From Bradyrhizobium sp. WSM471 (GTDB taxonomy: Bacteria > Pseudomonadota > Alphaproteobacteria > Rhizobiales > Xanthobacteraceae), in assembly GCF_000244915.1 (NCBI RefSeq), contig NZ_CM001442.1, forward strand, positions 7,561,012 to 7,625,011: DNA of 64,000 nt, read 5' to 3'. The position numbers and the translations under genes are program-made. Below the pieces are notes generated by a model, which had not been told where the DNA came from, did not search any database, and saw only the letters and a program-made list of their open reading frames with translations. Position 1 is the stretch's first letter, and the number at the start of each line of letters is the position of its first letter. This document shows, in pieces, positions 15,706 to 23,499 of the stretch.

Positions 15706-17328
15706 TCACCCCTTCGCCATCGCGCGATAATCCAGCCTCCGGTGGAACCAGTATTGGTAGCCGCTGATGTTCTTCTGCATCGCGACGTTGACGAAGGGCT
15801 GGTACAGCGGGATGCGGGGGATGTCGCTGTAGGCGAGGTCGACGAAGCCCTTCACGTCGGTGTCGTAGGTCGCGGTGTCGCCGGTCGCGGCGGCTGCGCG
15901 TGCGCCGTCGATGAGCTTGTCCATCGCCGCCGACTTGTAGCTCATGGTGTTGAAGACGGAATTATTGCCGTGATAGCACCAGTAGAAGAAGTATTCGGGG
16001 TAATCGAGCCAGCCCGAGAACACGTTGGTGAAGAGCGGCATCTCCTTCTTGTTCAATTCGGTGCGCCAGTTGGCGCCGGGCACCTTGTTGATGGTGGTCT
16101 TGATGCCGATCTGGGCCAGGCTCTCCTGCACCAGCACGCAGAGCGGCTCGTTGACGCCGGCGAAATTCAGGTCAAACGAGATCGTGGTGTCGAAGCCGTT
16201 GGCATAGCCGGCCTCGGCCATCAGCGCCTTCGCCTTCTCCATGTCGGTGTTGTATTTGTGCGGCTGCGGCCAGGCGACTTCGGTCGGCTTGTCCTTGGCC
16301 GCGCCGAACATCGGGTTCGCCAGCCCGAACATCACCGCGTCCATGATCTTCTGATAGGGAATCGCATAGGCGACCGCCTGACGGACCTTGGGATTGTCGA
16401 ACGGCGGCTTGGTCACGTTCATGCCGATATACTGGATGCCGTTGGAGAACGGCAGCGACACCACGTTGAGCTTGCCGCTCGCCTTCATCTCCTGGAAATC
16501 CTTGAACGGCAGCTCATAGGAAATGTCGGCGTCGCCGCGCTCCAGCAGCGCGCGGCGATTGCCGGCCTGCGGCACCATGCGCCAGATCACGCGCTTGATC
16601 TTCGGCAGCGGGCCGCCGACCCAATCGTCGTTGCGCTCCATCACGACTTCGGTACCGGCGGTCCACTTCGTCACCTTGTAGGCGCCGGAGCCGGCGGTCT
16701 GCTGCTTGGTGTACTCAAGACCCCACGGATCTTTTTCGCTGGCATTTTTCTTCACAAGCTCGGAGTTGACGATGCAGGGCACGATCACCGCGAGATCGGG
16801 GATCGTCAGCTTGTCCTTTTTCAGGAAGTCGATGCGCACCGTGTAGTCGTCGATCACGACGAACTGCTCAGGCTTGGTCAGCGAGCCCGCGCTCATCTGA
16901 AAGGTGGGGAAGCCGCCGACGCTGACGGCGCGGTCGAGCGACCACTTCACATCCTTGGCGGTGACAGGCGCGCCGTCGTGGAATTTGGCGTTCTTCTTCA
17001 GCTTGAAGGTGACCGACATGTCGTCGATCTTGAAGCTCTCGGCGAGTTCGCCCTTGAACTTGTCGCGGTCGTAATAGGGCACGCCGCCGGGACCGGCCTT
17101 CATCTCGTGGCTGATCAGGCGGTCGTAGCAATTCCAGGACACCTCGTAGCCGGGCACATTGGTGCCGACGCCGTGGATATCGAGATTGTTGGGGCCGCCT
17201 TCCGAGACGATCAGCAACGTCTCCGAGCGCGCATCGGCCTTGGCCGACGAGATCACGGGCGGCATGGCCGGAAGCGCCGCGCCAGCGGCCAATCCGGAAA
17301 CGGACTTGAGGAAATCGCGGCGCTTCAT
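15706..17328 (-). CDS. Dipeptide-type ABC transporter substrate-binding protein (SBP_bac_5, DppA-like)
   Basis: About 540 residues. It starts MKRRDFLKSVSGLAAGAA, a twin-arginine signal, so it is exported folded. SBP_bac_5 landmarks follow: VTFKLKKNAKFHDGAPVTAK (about 95-115), KDVKWSLDRAV, and in the last third NNSVFNTMSYKSAAMDKLID. The ATG at 17328 is preferred over the frame extension to 17346 because it gives the Tat signal at the very N-terminus. It is the first gene of the dpp-atz operon, 42 bp from a sigma-54 promoter. The ligand is unknown; the operon suggests a nitrogen-rich amide or ureide rather than a peptide. Confidence 0.93.
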   Translation of the reverse strand: MKRRDFLKSVSGLAAGAALPAMPPVISSAKADARSETLLIVSEGGPNNLDIHGVGTNVPGYEVSWNCYDRLISHEMKAGPGGVPYYDRDKFKGELAESFKIDDMSVTFKLKKNAKFHDGAPVTAKDVKWSLDRAVSVGGFPTFQMSAGSLTKPEQFVVIDDYTVRIDFLKKDKLTIPDLAVIVPCIVNSELVKKNASEKDPWGLEYTKQQTAGSGAYKVTKWTAGTEVVMERNDDWVGGPLPKIKRVIWRMVPQAGNRRALLERGDADISYELPFKDFQEMKASGKLNVVSLPFSNGIQYIGMNVTKPPFDNPKVRQAVAYAIPYQKIMDAVMFGLANPMFGAAKDKPTEVAWPQPHKYNTDMEKAKALMAEAGYANGFDTTISFDLNFAGVNEPLCVLVQESLAQIGIKTTINKVPGANWRTELNKKEMPLFTNVFSGWLDYPEYFFYWCYHGNNSVFNTMSYKSAAMDKLIDGARAAAATGDTATYDTDVKGFVDLAYSDIPRIPLYQPFVNVAMQKNISGYQYWFHRRLDYRAMAKG

Positions 17329-17369
17329 GAAATGGCTCCAACACAAGTTTTATGGTTGGAACTGGATTC

Positions 17370-17385
17370 GCAAGGTTCGTGCCAA
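17370..17385 (-). promoter_or_regulatory. Sigma-54 (RpoN) promoter of the dpp-atzGEH operon
   Basis: Read on the minus strand the sequence is TTGGCACGAACCTTGC, a near-perfect -24/-12 element with GG at 17383-17382 and GC at 17371-17370, ten bases apart. Transcription should start near 17358, giving a leader of about 30 bases before dppA. About 110 bp upstream a short palindrome GCAT-ACAAAG-ATGC (17482-17495) stands where an activator site would be, but it is a poor match to NtrC. The same promoter class precedes atzF at 5447. Confidence 0.87.
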
Positions 17386-17556
17386 GGCTTAAAGAGAGTT
17401 TAAAGCGCCATAAGCCTCTGAAATATTTAAAGGAAGCAGCTATTGATCGGGCCGCCGATCCGAGGCCAAGCTTTGGGCATTGCATACAAAGATGCGCATT
17501 TGCTCATAAAATAAGCTGAATTAAGTCTCGCTTGTTTGGCAGGCGGCTTATTGAAC

Positions 17557-17697
17557 CGCCGTCGTCCTGGCGAAAGCCAGGACCCATTCCCCCAGGGCGA
17601 ACTGCGGCGCGAAGCTGGCGACCACGAGTCTTCGCAAAACCCCTCGCTGGGATAATGGGTCCTGGATCTGCGCTTCGCTTGTCCAGGACGACGGCGG
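17557..17697. repeat. Intergenic palindrome (cgtcgtcctggcgaaagccaggaccc type)
   Basis: Arms ccgccgtcgtcctggcgaaag... and ...tccaggacgacggcgg enclose an imperfect hairpin of 140 bp. It fills the right half of the 382-bp gap 17329-17710; the left half carries the sigma-54 promoter and an AT-rich stretch, with no gene. Relatives are at 25966, 49467, 51051, 58766 and 60209. Confidence 0.8.
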
Positions 17698-17710
17698 GGA
17701 TCACCGGCAC

Positions 17711-18670
17711 TCATCCCGCCCAGATCAGCTCCTGAAGCTGGACCAGATCGTCGGCCTTGTCCTGCCAGCCGTCGATGCAGACGTGGCTGTTGAGGTCGCT
17801 GGCGCGATGCAGGAGCATCAGTGCCATCAGGCGGCGCTTGAGCGCGAAGTCGAGCTTCGCATAGCCAAAGCCTTCGAGCAGGTTGCGCACGCGGCCGGCC
17901 CGGCCCGCTGCCATGAAGGCGCTGGGGCCGAGCAGATCGTAGTCGCGCCACCCTGCCAGCACGTCGCCGAAGTCGAACAGGCCGGCGAGCAACCATTGAT
18001 CGTCATGGCAGGTGAGCAGGAAGTTCTCCGGAATGTACTCGCCGATCAGGATCACCGGCGGCGCATCCATCGGTATGAGCGCGGCCGCATCAACCAGGAG
18101 GTCGTCGAGGCCTCTGAGGAATTTCGGCGCCAGGCCAAGGCGCGTATGCCGCACCTTGCAGCCCTGCATCTGGGCGCGCATGAAGTCGTCCCAGCGCGGC
18201 TCGATCTGTGCGAGCGGGCCGAGCGGGGCGCGCTGCACGGACGCAATGGTCTCGCCGATCTGGCGCAGCACGCGCTCCTTCTGCGCTTCCGCCAATTGCG
18301 GCCAGACCTCCGAACCGAGCGCGCCGGCAAGGCGTGTGACGACGAGATAAGGCCAGCCATCGCGCTCGCCTTCGGCGACGATCTCGGGAATCGGCAGATG
18401 AAGGCGGCCGGCAAGCTGCGTCAGCGAGCCGCGCTCGGAAACGAATTGCGCGCGGAGCAGCGGCGGGAAGATTTTCAGGATCAGGTGATCGCCGAGCCCC
18501 ACCACGAGATTGGTGCCGGTGGCAAACACGTGCGGCGCGCTGACATCGAGGCCGTGGCTGCGCGCGATGTCGAGCGCGATCGGCAGCCATCGCGACGCGT
18601 CGCAGCGAAAGGCGCGAAAGGCAGCAGCGTCGGTGAAAGTTGGCAAGATTTGCGATGGAACGCTGGTCAT
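17711..18670 (-). CDS. APH-fold phosphotransferase with an atypical catalytic loop
   Basis: About 319 residues of the aminoglycoside phosphotransferase/choline kinase fold. The N-lobe is seen in ATGTNLVVGLGDHLILKIFP with the ATP-anchoring Lys, then PYLVVTRLAG as hinge. The catalytic loop, normally HGDxxxxN, reads LIGEYIPENFLL, with Ile-Gly-Glu replacing His-Gly-Asp. The metal-binding loop DFGD (GLFDFGDVLAG) is intact. The start at ATG 18670 is preferred; an in-frame TTG at 18718 lies in a repeat flank. It is monocistronic between repeats, downstream (same strand) of a binding-protein gene. The substrate is unknown; with the Asp-to-Glu change it may be slow or act on an unusual substrate. Confidence 0.8.
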   Translation of the reverse strand: MTSVPSQILPTFTDAAAFRAFRCDASRWLPIALDIARSHGLDVSAPHVFATGTNLVVGLGDHLILKIFPPLLRAQFVSERGSLTQLAGRLHLPIPEIVAEGERDGWPYLVVTRLAGALGSEVWPQLAEAQKERVLRQIGETIASVQRAPLGPLAQIEPRWDDFMRAQMQGCKVRHTRLGLAPKFLRGLDDLLVDAAALIPMDAPPVILIGEYIPENFLLTCHDDQWLLAGLFDFGDVLAGWRDYDLLGPSAFMAAGRAGRVRNLLEGFGYAKLDFALKRRLMALMLLHRASDLNSHVCIDGWQDKADDLVQLQELIWAG

Positions 18671-18725
18671 GCACGCCCGATCAGGCAAGCGGGTTTTGGC
18701 TGATTCGATGCAAGCCAAGCAGACG

Positions 18726-18854
18726 GTGCACCTCTCCCGCTTGCGGGGGAGGTCGGCGCGAAGCGCCGGGTGGGGGTTCTCTCCTCTAGGGGATTATCCC
18801 TTTGCGGAGACACCCTCTCCCCACCCCTCTCCCGCAAGCGGGAGAGGGAGCGCA
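18726..18854. repeat. Intergenic palindrome (cctctcccgcttgcgggggagg type)
   Basis: Arms gtgcacctctcccgcttgcgg and cctctcccgcaagcgggagag at the two ends form a long inverted repeat of the same family as those at 32603 and 43739. It includes the internal ggtcggcgcgaagcgccgggt hairpin and ctcctctaggggat. It separates the phosphotransferase and binding-protein genes. Confidence 0.8.
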
Positions 18855-18892
18855 CTTCCTTCGCGGTTAAAGAGAGGTCCAATCTGAGAACT

Positions 18893-20233
18893 CTACCTAT
18901 CCGGGCTGGCGCGCTCGAACTGGCGCAGGATCTTGTTGCCGCGCTCGACCGCGGCATCGAGCGCGGCTTGCGCGCTCTTGCGGCCGGCAAAGGCCTGCTC
19001 CAGCTCGTCCTCGATGGCGCCGCGGATCAGCACGAAGGAGCCGAGCCGGATGCCCTTCGAATTCTCCGTCGGCGGGTGCAGCGTGATCTCCTCGAACGAG
19101 ATCGCCGAGCCGGAATTGCGCTCGTAAAAACCTTGCGCGCGCGTCAGCTCGAAGGCGGCGCGGGTCACAGGCAGATAGCCGGTGTTCTGGTGCCAGGCGG
19201 CCTGCACGCCGGGCTGCGACAGATAGGCGAAGAACCGCGCCACGCCCTTGTATTCCTCGCGCGGACGGTCGCGCAGCACCCATAGCGTGGCGCCGCCGAT
19301 GATCGAGTTCTGCGGCGCGCCCTTCACGTCGGGCCAATACGGCATCATGCCGTAGCCGATCTCGAACTTCGAATTCGCCTTGATGTCGGCGCGCGTCGCG
19401 GAGGAGCCGATGAAGATGCCGCATTCGCCGTTCTGGAAGCGCGGCTCGGCCGACTGGCCGCGGCCGCTATAGTCGAACACCTTGGTCTTCTGCCACTCGC
19501 TGAGCTGGGAGACATGACGCACGAGAGACGGATTGTTGATGGTCAGCTCGGCATCGAGCGCGGCGAAGCCGTTGGTCCGCGTCGCCAGCGGCAGGTTGTG
19601 GAACGCCGAAAAGTTCTCGACATGGATCCAGGACGGCCAGGATGTGGTGAAGCCGCACACCGCGCCGCGATCGCGCAGGCGTTTTGCAGCAGCGCCAAGC
19701 TCCGGCCAGGTCTTCGGCGGCGCCTCCGGATCGAGCCCTGCGTCGCGGAACATGGTCTTGTTGTAATAGAGGATCGGCGTCGACGAATTGAACGGGAATG
19801 ACAAGAGATTGCCGGCCGCATCGGTGTAGTAGCCGGAGACCGCAGGAAGGTAGTCATTGAGCGAGAACGGCTCGTTCATGTCCCGCATCAGGCTGAACAC
19901 GGGATAGATCGCGCCCTTGGCCGCGGTCATGGTGGCGGTGGCGACCTCGTTGACCTGGACGATCGCGGGCTGGCTGCGCGAGCGGAATGCGAAAATCGCG
20001 GCCGTCACCGTCTCGGTGTAACTACCCTTGTAAGTCGGCACGACGCGATAATCCGACTGCGAGGCGTTGAAGTCGGAGGCAAGCTTCTCGAGCTGGCGGC
20101 CGAGCTCGCCGGACATGGCGTGCCACCACGCGATGTCGGTCGCGGCACGCACCGGCGCGGCCAATGAGAGGGCCGCAAAGGTGGCAACCACCTGCAAAAG
20201 GCGTGATGCTGAAGTCACGATGGCTCTTTCCAT
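18893..20233 (-). CDS. Extracellular solute-binding protein, UgpB-like (sugar/glycerol-phosphate type)
   Basis: About 446 residues. Signal peptide LLQVVATFAALSLAAPVRA, then TDIAWWHAMSGELGRQLEKL and VPTYKGSYTETVTAAIFAFR, which match the glycerol-3-phosphate binding protein UgpB; later EYKGVARFFAYLSQPGVQAA and HQNTGYLPVTRAAFE complete the SBP_bac_1 pattern. No permease or ATPase genes adjoin it, so it must serve a transporter elsewhere or act as a sensor. The start is uncertain: ATG at 20233, or GTG at 20218 with GGAAAGA upstream. It diverges from the DctP-type gene at 20419 with 185 bp between them; no clear operator is visible there. Confidence 0.88.
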   Translation of the reverse strand: MERAIVTSASRLLQVVATFAALSLAAPVRAATDIAWWHAMSGELGRQLEKLASDFNASQSDYRVVPTYKGSYTETVTAAIFAFRSRSQPAIVQVNEVATATMTAAKGAIYPVFSLMRDMNEPFSLNDYLPAVSGYYTDAAGNLLSFPFNSSTPILYYNKTMFRDAGLDPEAPPKTWPELGAAAKRLRDRGAVCGFTTSWPSWIHVENFSAFHNLPLATRTNGFAALDAELTINNPSLVRHVSQLSEWQKTKVFDYSGRGQSAEPRFQNGECGIFIGSSATRADIKANSKFEIGYGMMPYWPDVKGAPQNSIIGGATLWVLRDRPREEYKGVARFFAYLSQPGVQAAWHQNTGYLPVTRAAFELTRAQGFYERNSGSAISFEEITLHPPTENSKGIRLGSFVLIRGAIEDELEQAFAGRKSAQAALDAAVERGNKILRQFERASPDR

Positions 20234-20418
20234 GCCGCACGACGAAAGCGGCTGTCCCTGCTTAAGGCGCGGCATTCGCGGTTTCAACCGGGAATGAGCC
20301 CCGGCCGCGCCGCACAATCACGCAGCAGTGCCGGGCGGGATGGCCTTCCCACGACCATCTGCTAGATTGCATTGAACCTTTTCCTCCCGCCATAGACTCC
20401 ACCACTGAGGGGTTGAGT

Positions 20419-21414
20419 GTGCCAGTGTTGAACCGTGCCGAACGCTCGCGGACCGGGGTGGTTTTCGTCGCGCTTCTGATCGCCATCTGCGCGACGGGAG
20501 CCGCTGCGCGTGAATTCCGCGCCGCCGACACCCAGACCGAGGATTATCCGACCGTGCAGGCGCTGCGCTACATGGGCGCCCTGATCGCCGAGCGCAGCGG
20601 CGGCCGCCACGAGGTCAAGGTATTCCACTCCCGCCAGCTCGGCGAGGAGAAGGAGACCATCGAGCAGACCCGGGTTGGCGCGATCGACCTCAACCGGACC
20701 AATGTGGCGCTGATCGGCAACTTCGTCCCGGCGATGAACGTGCTGGCGATGCCGTTCCTGTTCCGGTCCATCGAGCACATGCAGAAGGTGCTGGACGGAC
20801 CGGTCGGCAGCGAGATTCTCGGCAGCTTCGAGCCCTATGGCTTCGTTGGCCTCGCCTTCTACGATTCCGGCGCGCGGTCGATCTACAACGGCGTCCGCCC
20901 GGTCAGGAACGTCGCCGACCTCAAGGGATTGCGGATCCGGGTGCAGCAGTCGGAGTTGATGAGCCAGATGATCCGCGCGCTCGGCGCGGAGCCGGTCGAG
21001 ATGCCCTATGGGCAGGTGCTTGCCGGGCTTGCCAACCATTTGATCGACGGCGCCGAGAACAACTGGCCCTCCTACGTGACCACGGACCATTACAAGCATG
21101 CCGGCTATCTCGCCCTCACCGAGCACACGATGAGCCCCGAAGTGCTGGTGATCTCGCTGAAGGCCTGGAAAAGCCTCTCGGCCGACGACCAGACCATCTT
21201 CAGGGAAGCCGCGCAGCGCTCCAGCCGCTTCATGCGCGAGAAATGGCGCGACCTCGAGGAGCAGTCGCAGCGCAAGGCGGAAGCAGCGGGCGTCACCATC
21301 GTCAGGGATATCGACCGCAAGCCGTTCGAGGACGCGATGGTCGCGATCTACGCCAAGGCCGGGCAGGATCCGGCCGCGGCCGCGCTGATCGAACGCATCC
21401 GCAAGGTGGAGTGA
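20419..21414 (+). CDS. TRAP-type periplasmic binding protein (DctP family), first gene of a signalling operon
   Basis: About 331 residues. Signal peptide RTGVVFVALLIAICATGAAA, then DctP landmarks: YPTVQALRYMGALIAERSGG, QLGEEKETIEQTRVGAIDL, DLKGLRIRVQQSELMSQMIR with the ligand-carboxylate Arg, and NHLIDGAENNWPSYVTTDHY. The GTG at 20419 is preferred (GAGGGG upstream); a TTG two codons earlier also fits. No DctQ/DctM permease genes follow. Instead the next gene, after 6 bp, is a membrane histidine kinase, so this protein probably works as the ligand-sensing partner of that kinase. The ligand is presumably a carboxylic acid. Confidence 0.9.
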   Translation: MPVLNRAERSRTGVVFVALLIAICATGAAAREFRAADTQTEDYPTVQALRYMGALIAERSGGRHEVKVFHSRQLGEEKETIEQTRVGAIDLNRTNVALIGNFVPAMNVLAMPFLFRSIEHMQKVLDGPVGSEILGSFEPYGFVGLAFYDSGARSIYNGVRPVRNVADLKGLRIRVQQSELMSQMIRALGAEPVEMPYGQVLAGLANHLIDGAENNWPSYVTTDHYKHAGYLALTEHTMSPEVLVISLKAWKSLSADDQTIFREAAQRSSRFMREKWRDLEEQSQRKAEAAGVTIVRDIDRKPFEDAMVAIYAKAGQDPAAAALIERIRKVE

Positions 21415-21420
21415 GGCCAC

Positions 21421-23499
21421 TTGCCCGGGCTTGGACACAGCGAGCATGCAGACAGGTCGCCCGGACCGATGGGGCGGCTGCGCGCGCGGCTGGTCGGCGT
21501 GCTCCGGGCGGTGCCGATCCGCTGGCGCATCCTGTCGATCGCGGCGCTGAACTCCGCCGTGGTCATCGTGCTGGTCGGGCTGATCTGGAACGGCTCGCAG
21601 GTGCTCGGCTCGGCCTGGGACGACGTGCGCCAGGTGCGCGAGTCCGACCGGATCCTGGCGCTGCTCGAAAGCGAGACCGGGCGGCTGCACAATCTGATCC
21701 ACCGCTACATCAACCAGCCGAGCTCCGACCTGTTCGCCGAGATCCTGCTGCTGCGCGAGGCGGTGCTGGGTACGCTGGCCAACCGTGCCGCCAAGGACCC
21801 GATGCTGTCGGGCTCGGTCGAGGAGCTGGAGCGCACCACCGAGCGCTTCCTCAATGGCTTCGGCGAGCTGCGCGGCGTGCAGGCCACCATCGCCAGGACC
21901 TATGAGGATCAGGTGCAGGGACCGGCCCGGGACATGGCCGGGCTCTATTCCATCATCGAAGGCGCCACCGGCCATCGCGACGCGCTGATCTGGCCTTCGC
22001 TGGGCAAGTCGCGCGAGGCCTTCACCGCGATGCTGGTCGCGGCCAATTCCTACTATCTGTCGCTGTCACCGGGTGCGGCCGACGACGCCCGCCGCAACAC
22101 CGAGACGATCGAGAAGACCATCCCCGTGATGATCGATCTCGCCGACAACGACCTCCAGCGCATGGCGCTGCGACGGCTCGCGGCCCGGACCGCCGCGCTG
22201 CGCGAGGGCTTCGCAAAGCTCTCCGAGCAGCTCACGAACCGTACCGAGCTGCTGCGCAACACCATCGACGCCAACCAGGCCGAGGCGATCGGCGCCATCG
22301 ACGATCTCTCCACCAAGATGCGCCAGCGCGAGCAGAAGGCGCAGGAGACGTTCGACCGCACGCTGGCGGACATTTCCCGTCGTGTTCTTTCCATCGCCGT
22401 GATTTTCCTCGGCATCATCCTCACCGCCGGCGTGCTGATCGCGCTGTCAATCCGGCTGCCGCTGCAGCAGATCATGGCGGCGATGCGCGCGATCACGCTC
22501 GGCGACCTCGGCCGCGAGGTGCAGGGCACGCGCGCGCGCGACGAAGTCGGGGCCATGGCGCGCGCGGTGGAAGTATTCCGCGAAAACGCGATCGCGAAGC
22601 GCCAGACCGAGGACGAGTTGCGCGCGTCCAAGGAGAAGGCCGAGAGTGCGCTGCTCGAGCTCAACGCCGCGCAGCAGAATCTGATCGATGCCGAGAGGCT
22701 CGCCGCCCTCGGCGGCCTCGTCGCCGGCGTCGCGCACGAGGTCAACAATCCGATCGGCATCAGCCTCACCGTTGCGTCGAGTTTTGCCCGGCGCACCGAG
22801 ATTTTCGAGGCCCAGCTCAAGGGCGACGGCGGCCTGCGCCGCTCGCAGCTGGAAGAATTCGTGCAGTCCTCGCGCGACGCCTCGCAGCAGCTCGTCGCCA
22901 ATCTGCAGCGCGCCGGCGAACTGATCCAGTCGTTCAAGCAGGTCGCGGTCGACCGCTCCCATGCCGAGCGGCGGCAGTTCTCACTGAGCGAAGCCACCGA
23001 CCAGATCATCGCGAGCCTGCGCCCGGTGCTGAAGCGCTCGCCGATCACGCTCCAAGTCGACATGCCCGAGGGACTGCTGCTCGATGGCTATCCCGGCTCC
23101 TATGGCCAGATCCTGACCAACCTGTTCCTCAATGCCGCCAACCACGCCTTTGCCGACGGCCGCGCCGGCACGATCACGATCTCGGCGCGCCCCCGCGGGG
23201 CCGACGACGTCGAGATCATCTTCACCGATGACGGGGCCGGCATGACCTCCGACGTGCAGCGCCAAGCCTTTGACCCATTCTTTACCACCAGGCGCAATGA
23301 AGGTGGCACGGGACTCGGCCTCCATATCGTCTATAACCTCGTCACCCAGCAGCTCGGCGGGCGCATGATGCTGGAATCCAAGCTGGGACAAGGCACCACA
23401 TTTCGCATTATCATGCCCCGGGTCGCCAGGGGCGGCGGGCAAAGCACAGAGACTGACGGGACTTCTCAATGGCCGAACAGGACGATGTCCTCCACCTGA
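21421..23499 (+). CDS. Membrane sensor histidine kinase (HAMP, family with DctB/CckA-like kinase core)
   Basis: 692 residues from a TTG at 21421, which has GGAGTGAGG just upstream; the first ATG is at 21469. One membrane helix lies at about 37-58 (LSIAALNSAVVIVLVGLIW), a periplasmic helical domain spans 60-320, and a second helix at about 320-345 leads to HAMP (LGDLGREVQGTRARDEVGAM). The phosphoacceptor is His439 (VAGVAHEVNNPIG). ATPase boxes are NLFLNAANHAF (N), FTDDGAGMT (G1), FDPFFTTRRNEGGTGLGL (F/G2). There is no receiver domain. It overlaps the next gene by 31 bp. The long helical sensor region is suited to contact with a periplasmic binding protein. Confidence 0.92.
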   Translation: MPGLGHSEHADRSPGPMGRLRARLVGVLRAVPIRWRILSIAALNSAVVIVLVGLIWNGSQVLGSAWDDVRQVRESDRILALLESETGRLHNLIHRYINQPSSDLFAEILLLREAVLGTLANRAAKDPMLSGSVEELERTTERFLNGFGELRGVQATIARTYEDQVQGPARDMAGLYSIIEGATGHRDALIWPSLGKSREAFTAMLVAANSYYLSLSPGAADDARRNTETIEKTIPVMIDLADNDLQRMALRRLAARTAALREGFAKLSEQLTNRTELLRNTIDANQAEAIGAIDDLSTKMRQREQKAQETFDRTLADISRRVLSIAVIFLGIILTAGVLIALSIRLPLQQIMAAMRAITLGDLGREVQGTRARDEVGAMARAVEVFRENAIAKRQTEDELRASKEKAESALLELNAAQQNLIDAERLAALGGLVAGVAHEVNNPIGISLTVASSFARRTEIFEAQLKGDGGLRRSQLEEFVQSSRDASQQLVANLQRAGELIQSFKQVAVDRSHAERRQFSLSEATDQIIASLRPVLKRSPITLQVDMPEGLLLDGYPGSYGQILTNLFLNAANHAFADGRAGTITISARPRGADDVEIIFTDDGAGMTSDVQRQAFDPFFTTRRNEGGTGLGLHIVYNLVTQQLGGRMMLESKLGQGTTFRIIMPRVARGGGQSTETDGTSQWPNRTMSST

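Noticed and set aside
15508..17403. 631-codon open frame on the plus strand
   Set aside because: It is antisense to the dppA gene, which has a signal peptide, family motifs and a promoter; the shadow has none.
17482..17495. Possible NtrC site upstream of the dpp sigma-54 promoter
   Set aside because: GCAT-ACAAAG-ATGC is symmetrical and at a good distance, but it does not match the TGCAC/GTGCA half-sites and spacing of NtrC well enough to list.
20362..21975. 537-codon open frame on the minus strand
   Set aside because: It is antisense to the DctP and kinase genes. Its composition (Arg, His, Gln and Asp rich, no hydrophobic core) is that of a shadow frame in GC-rich DNA.
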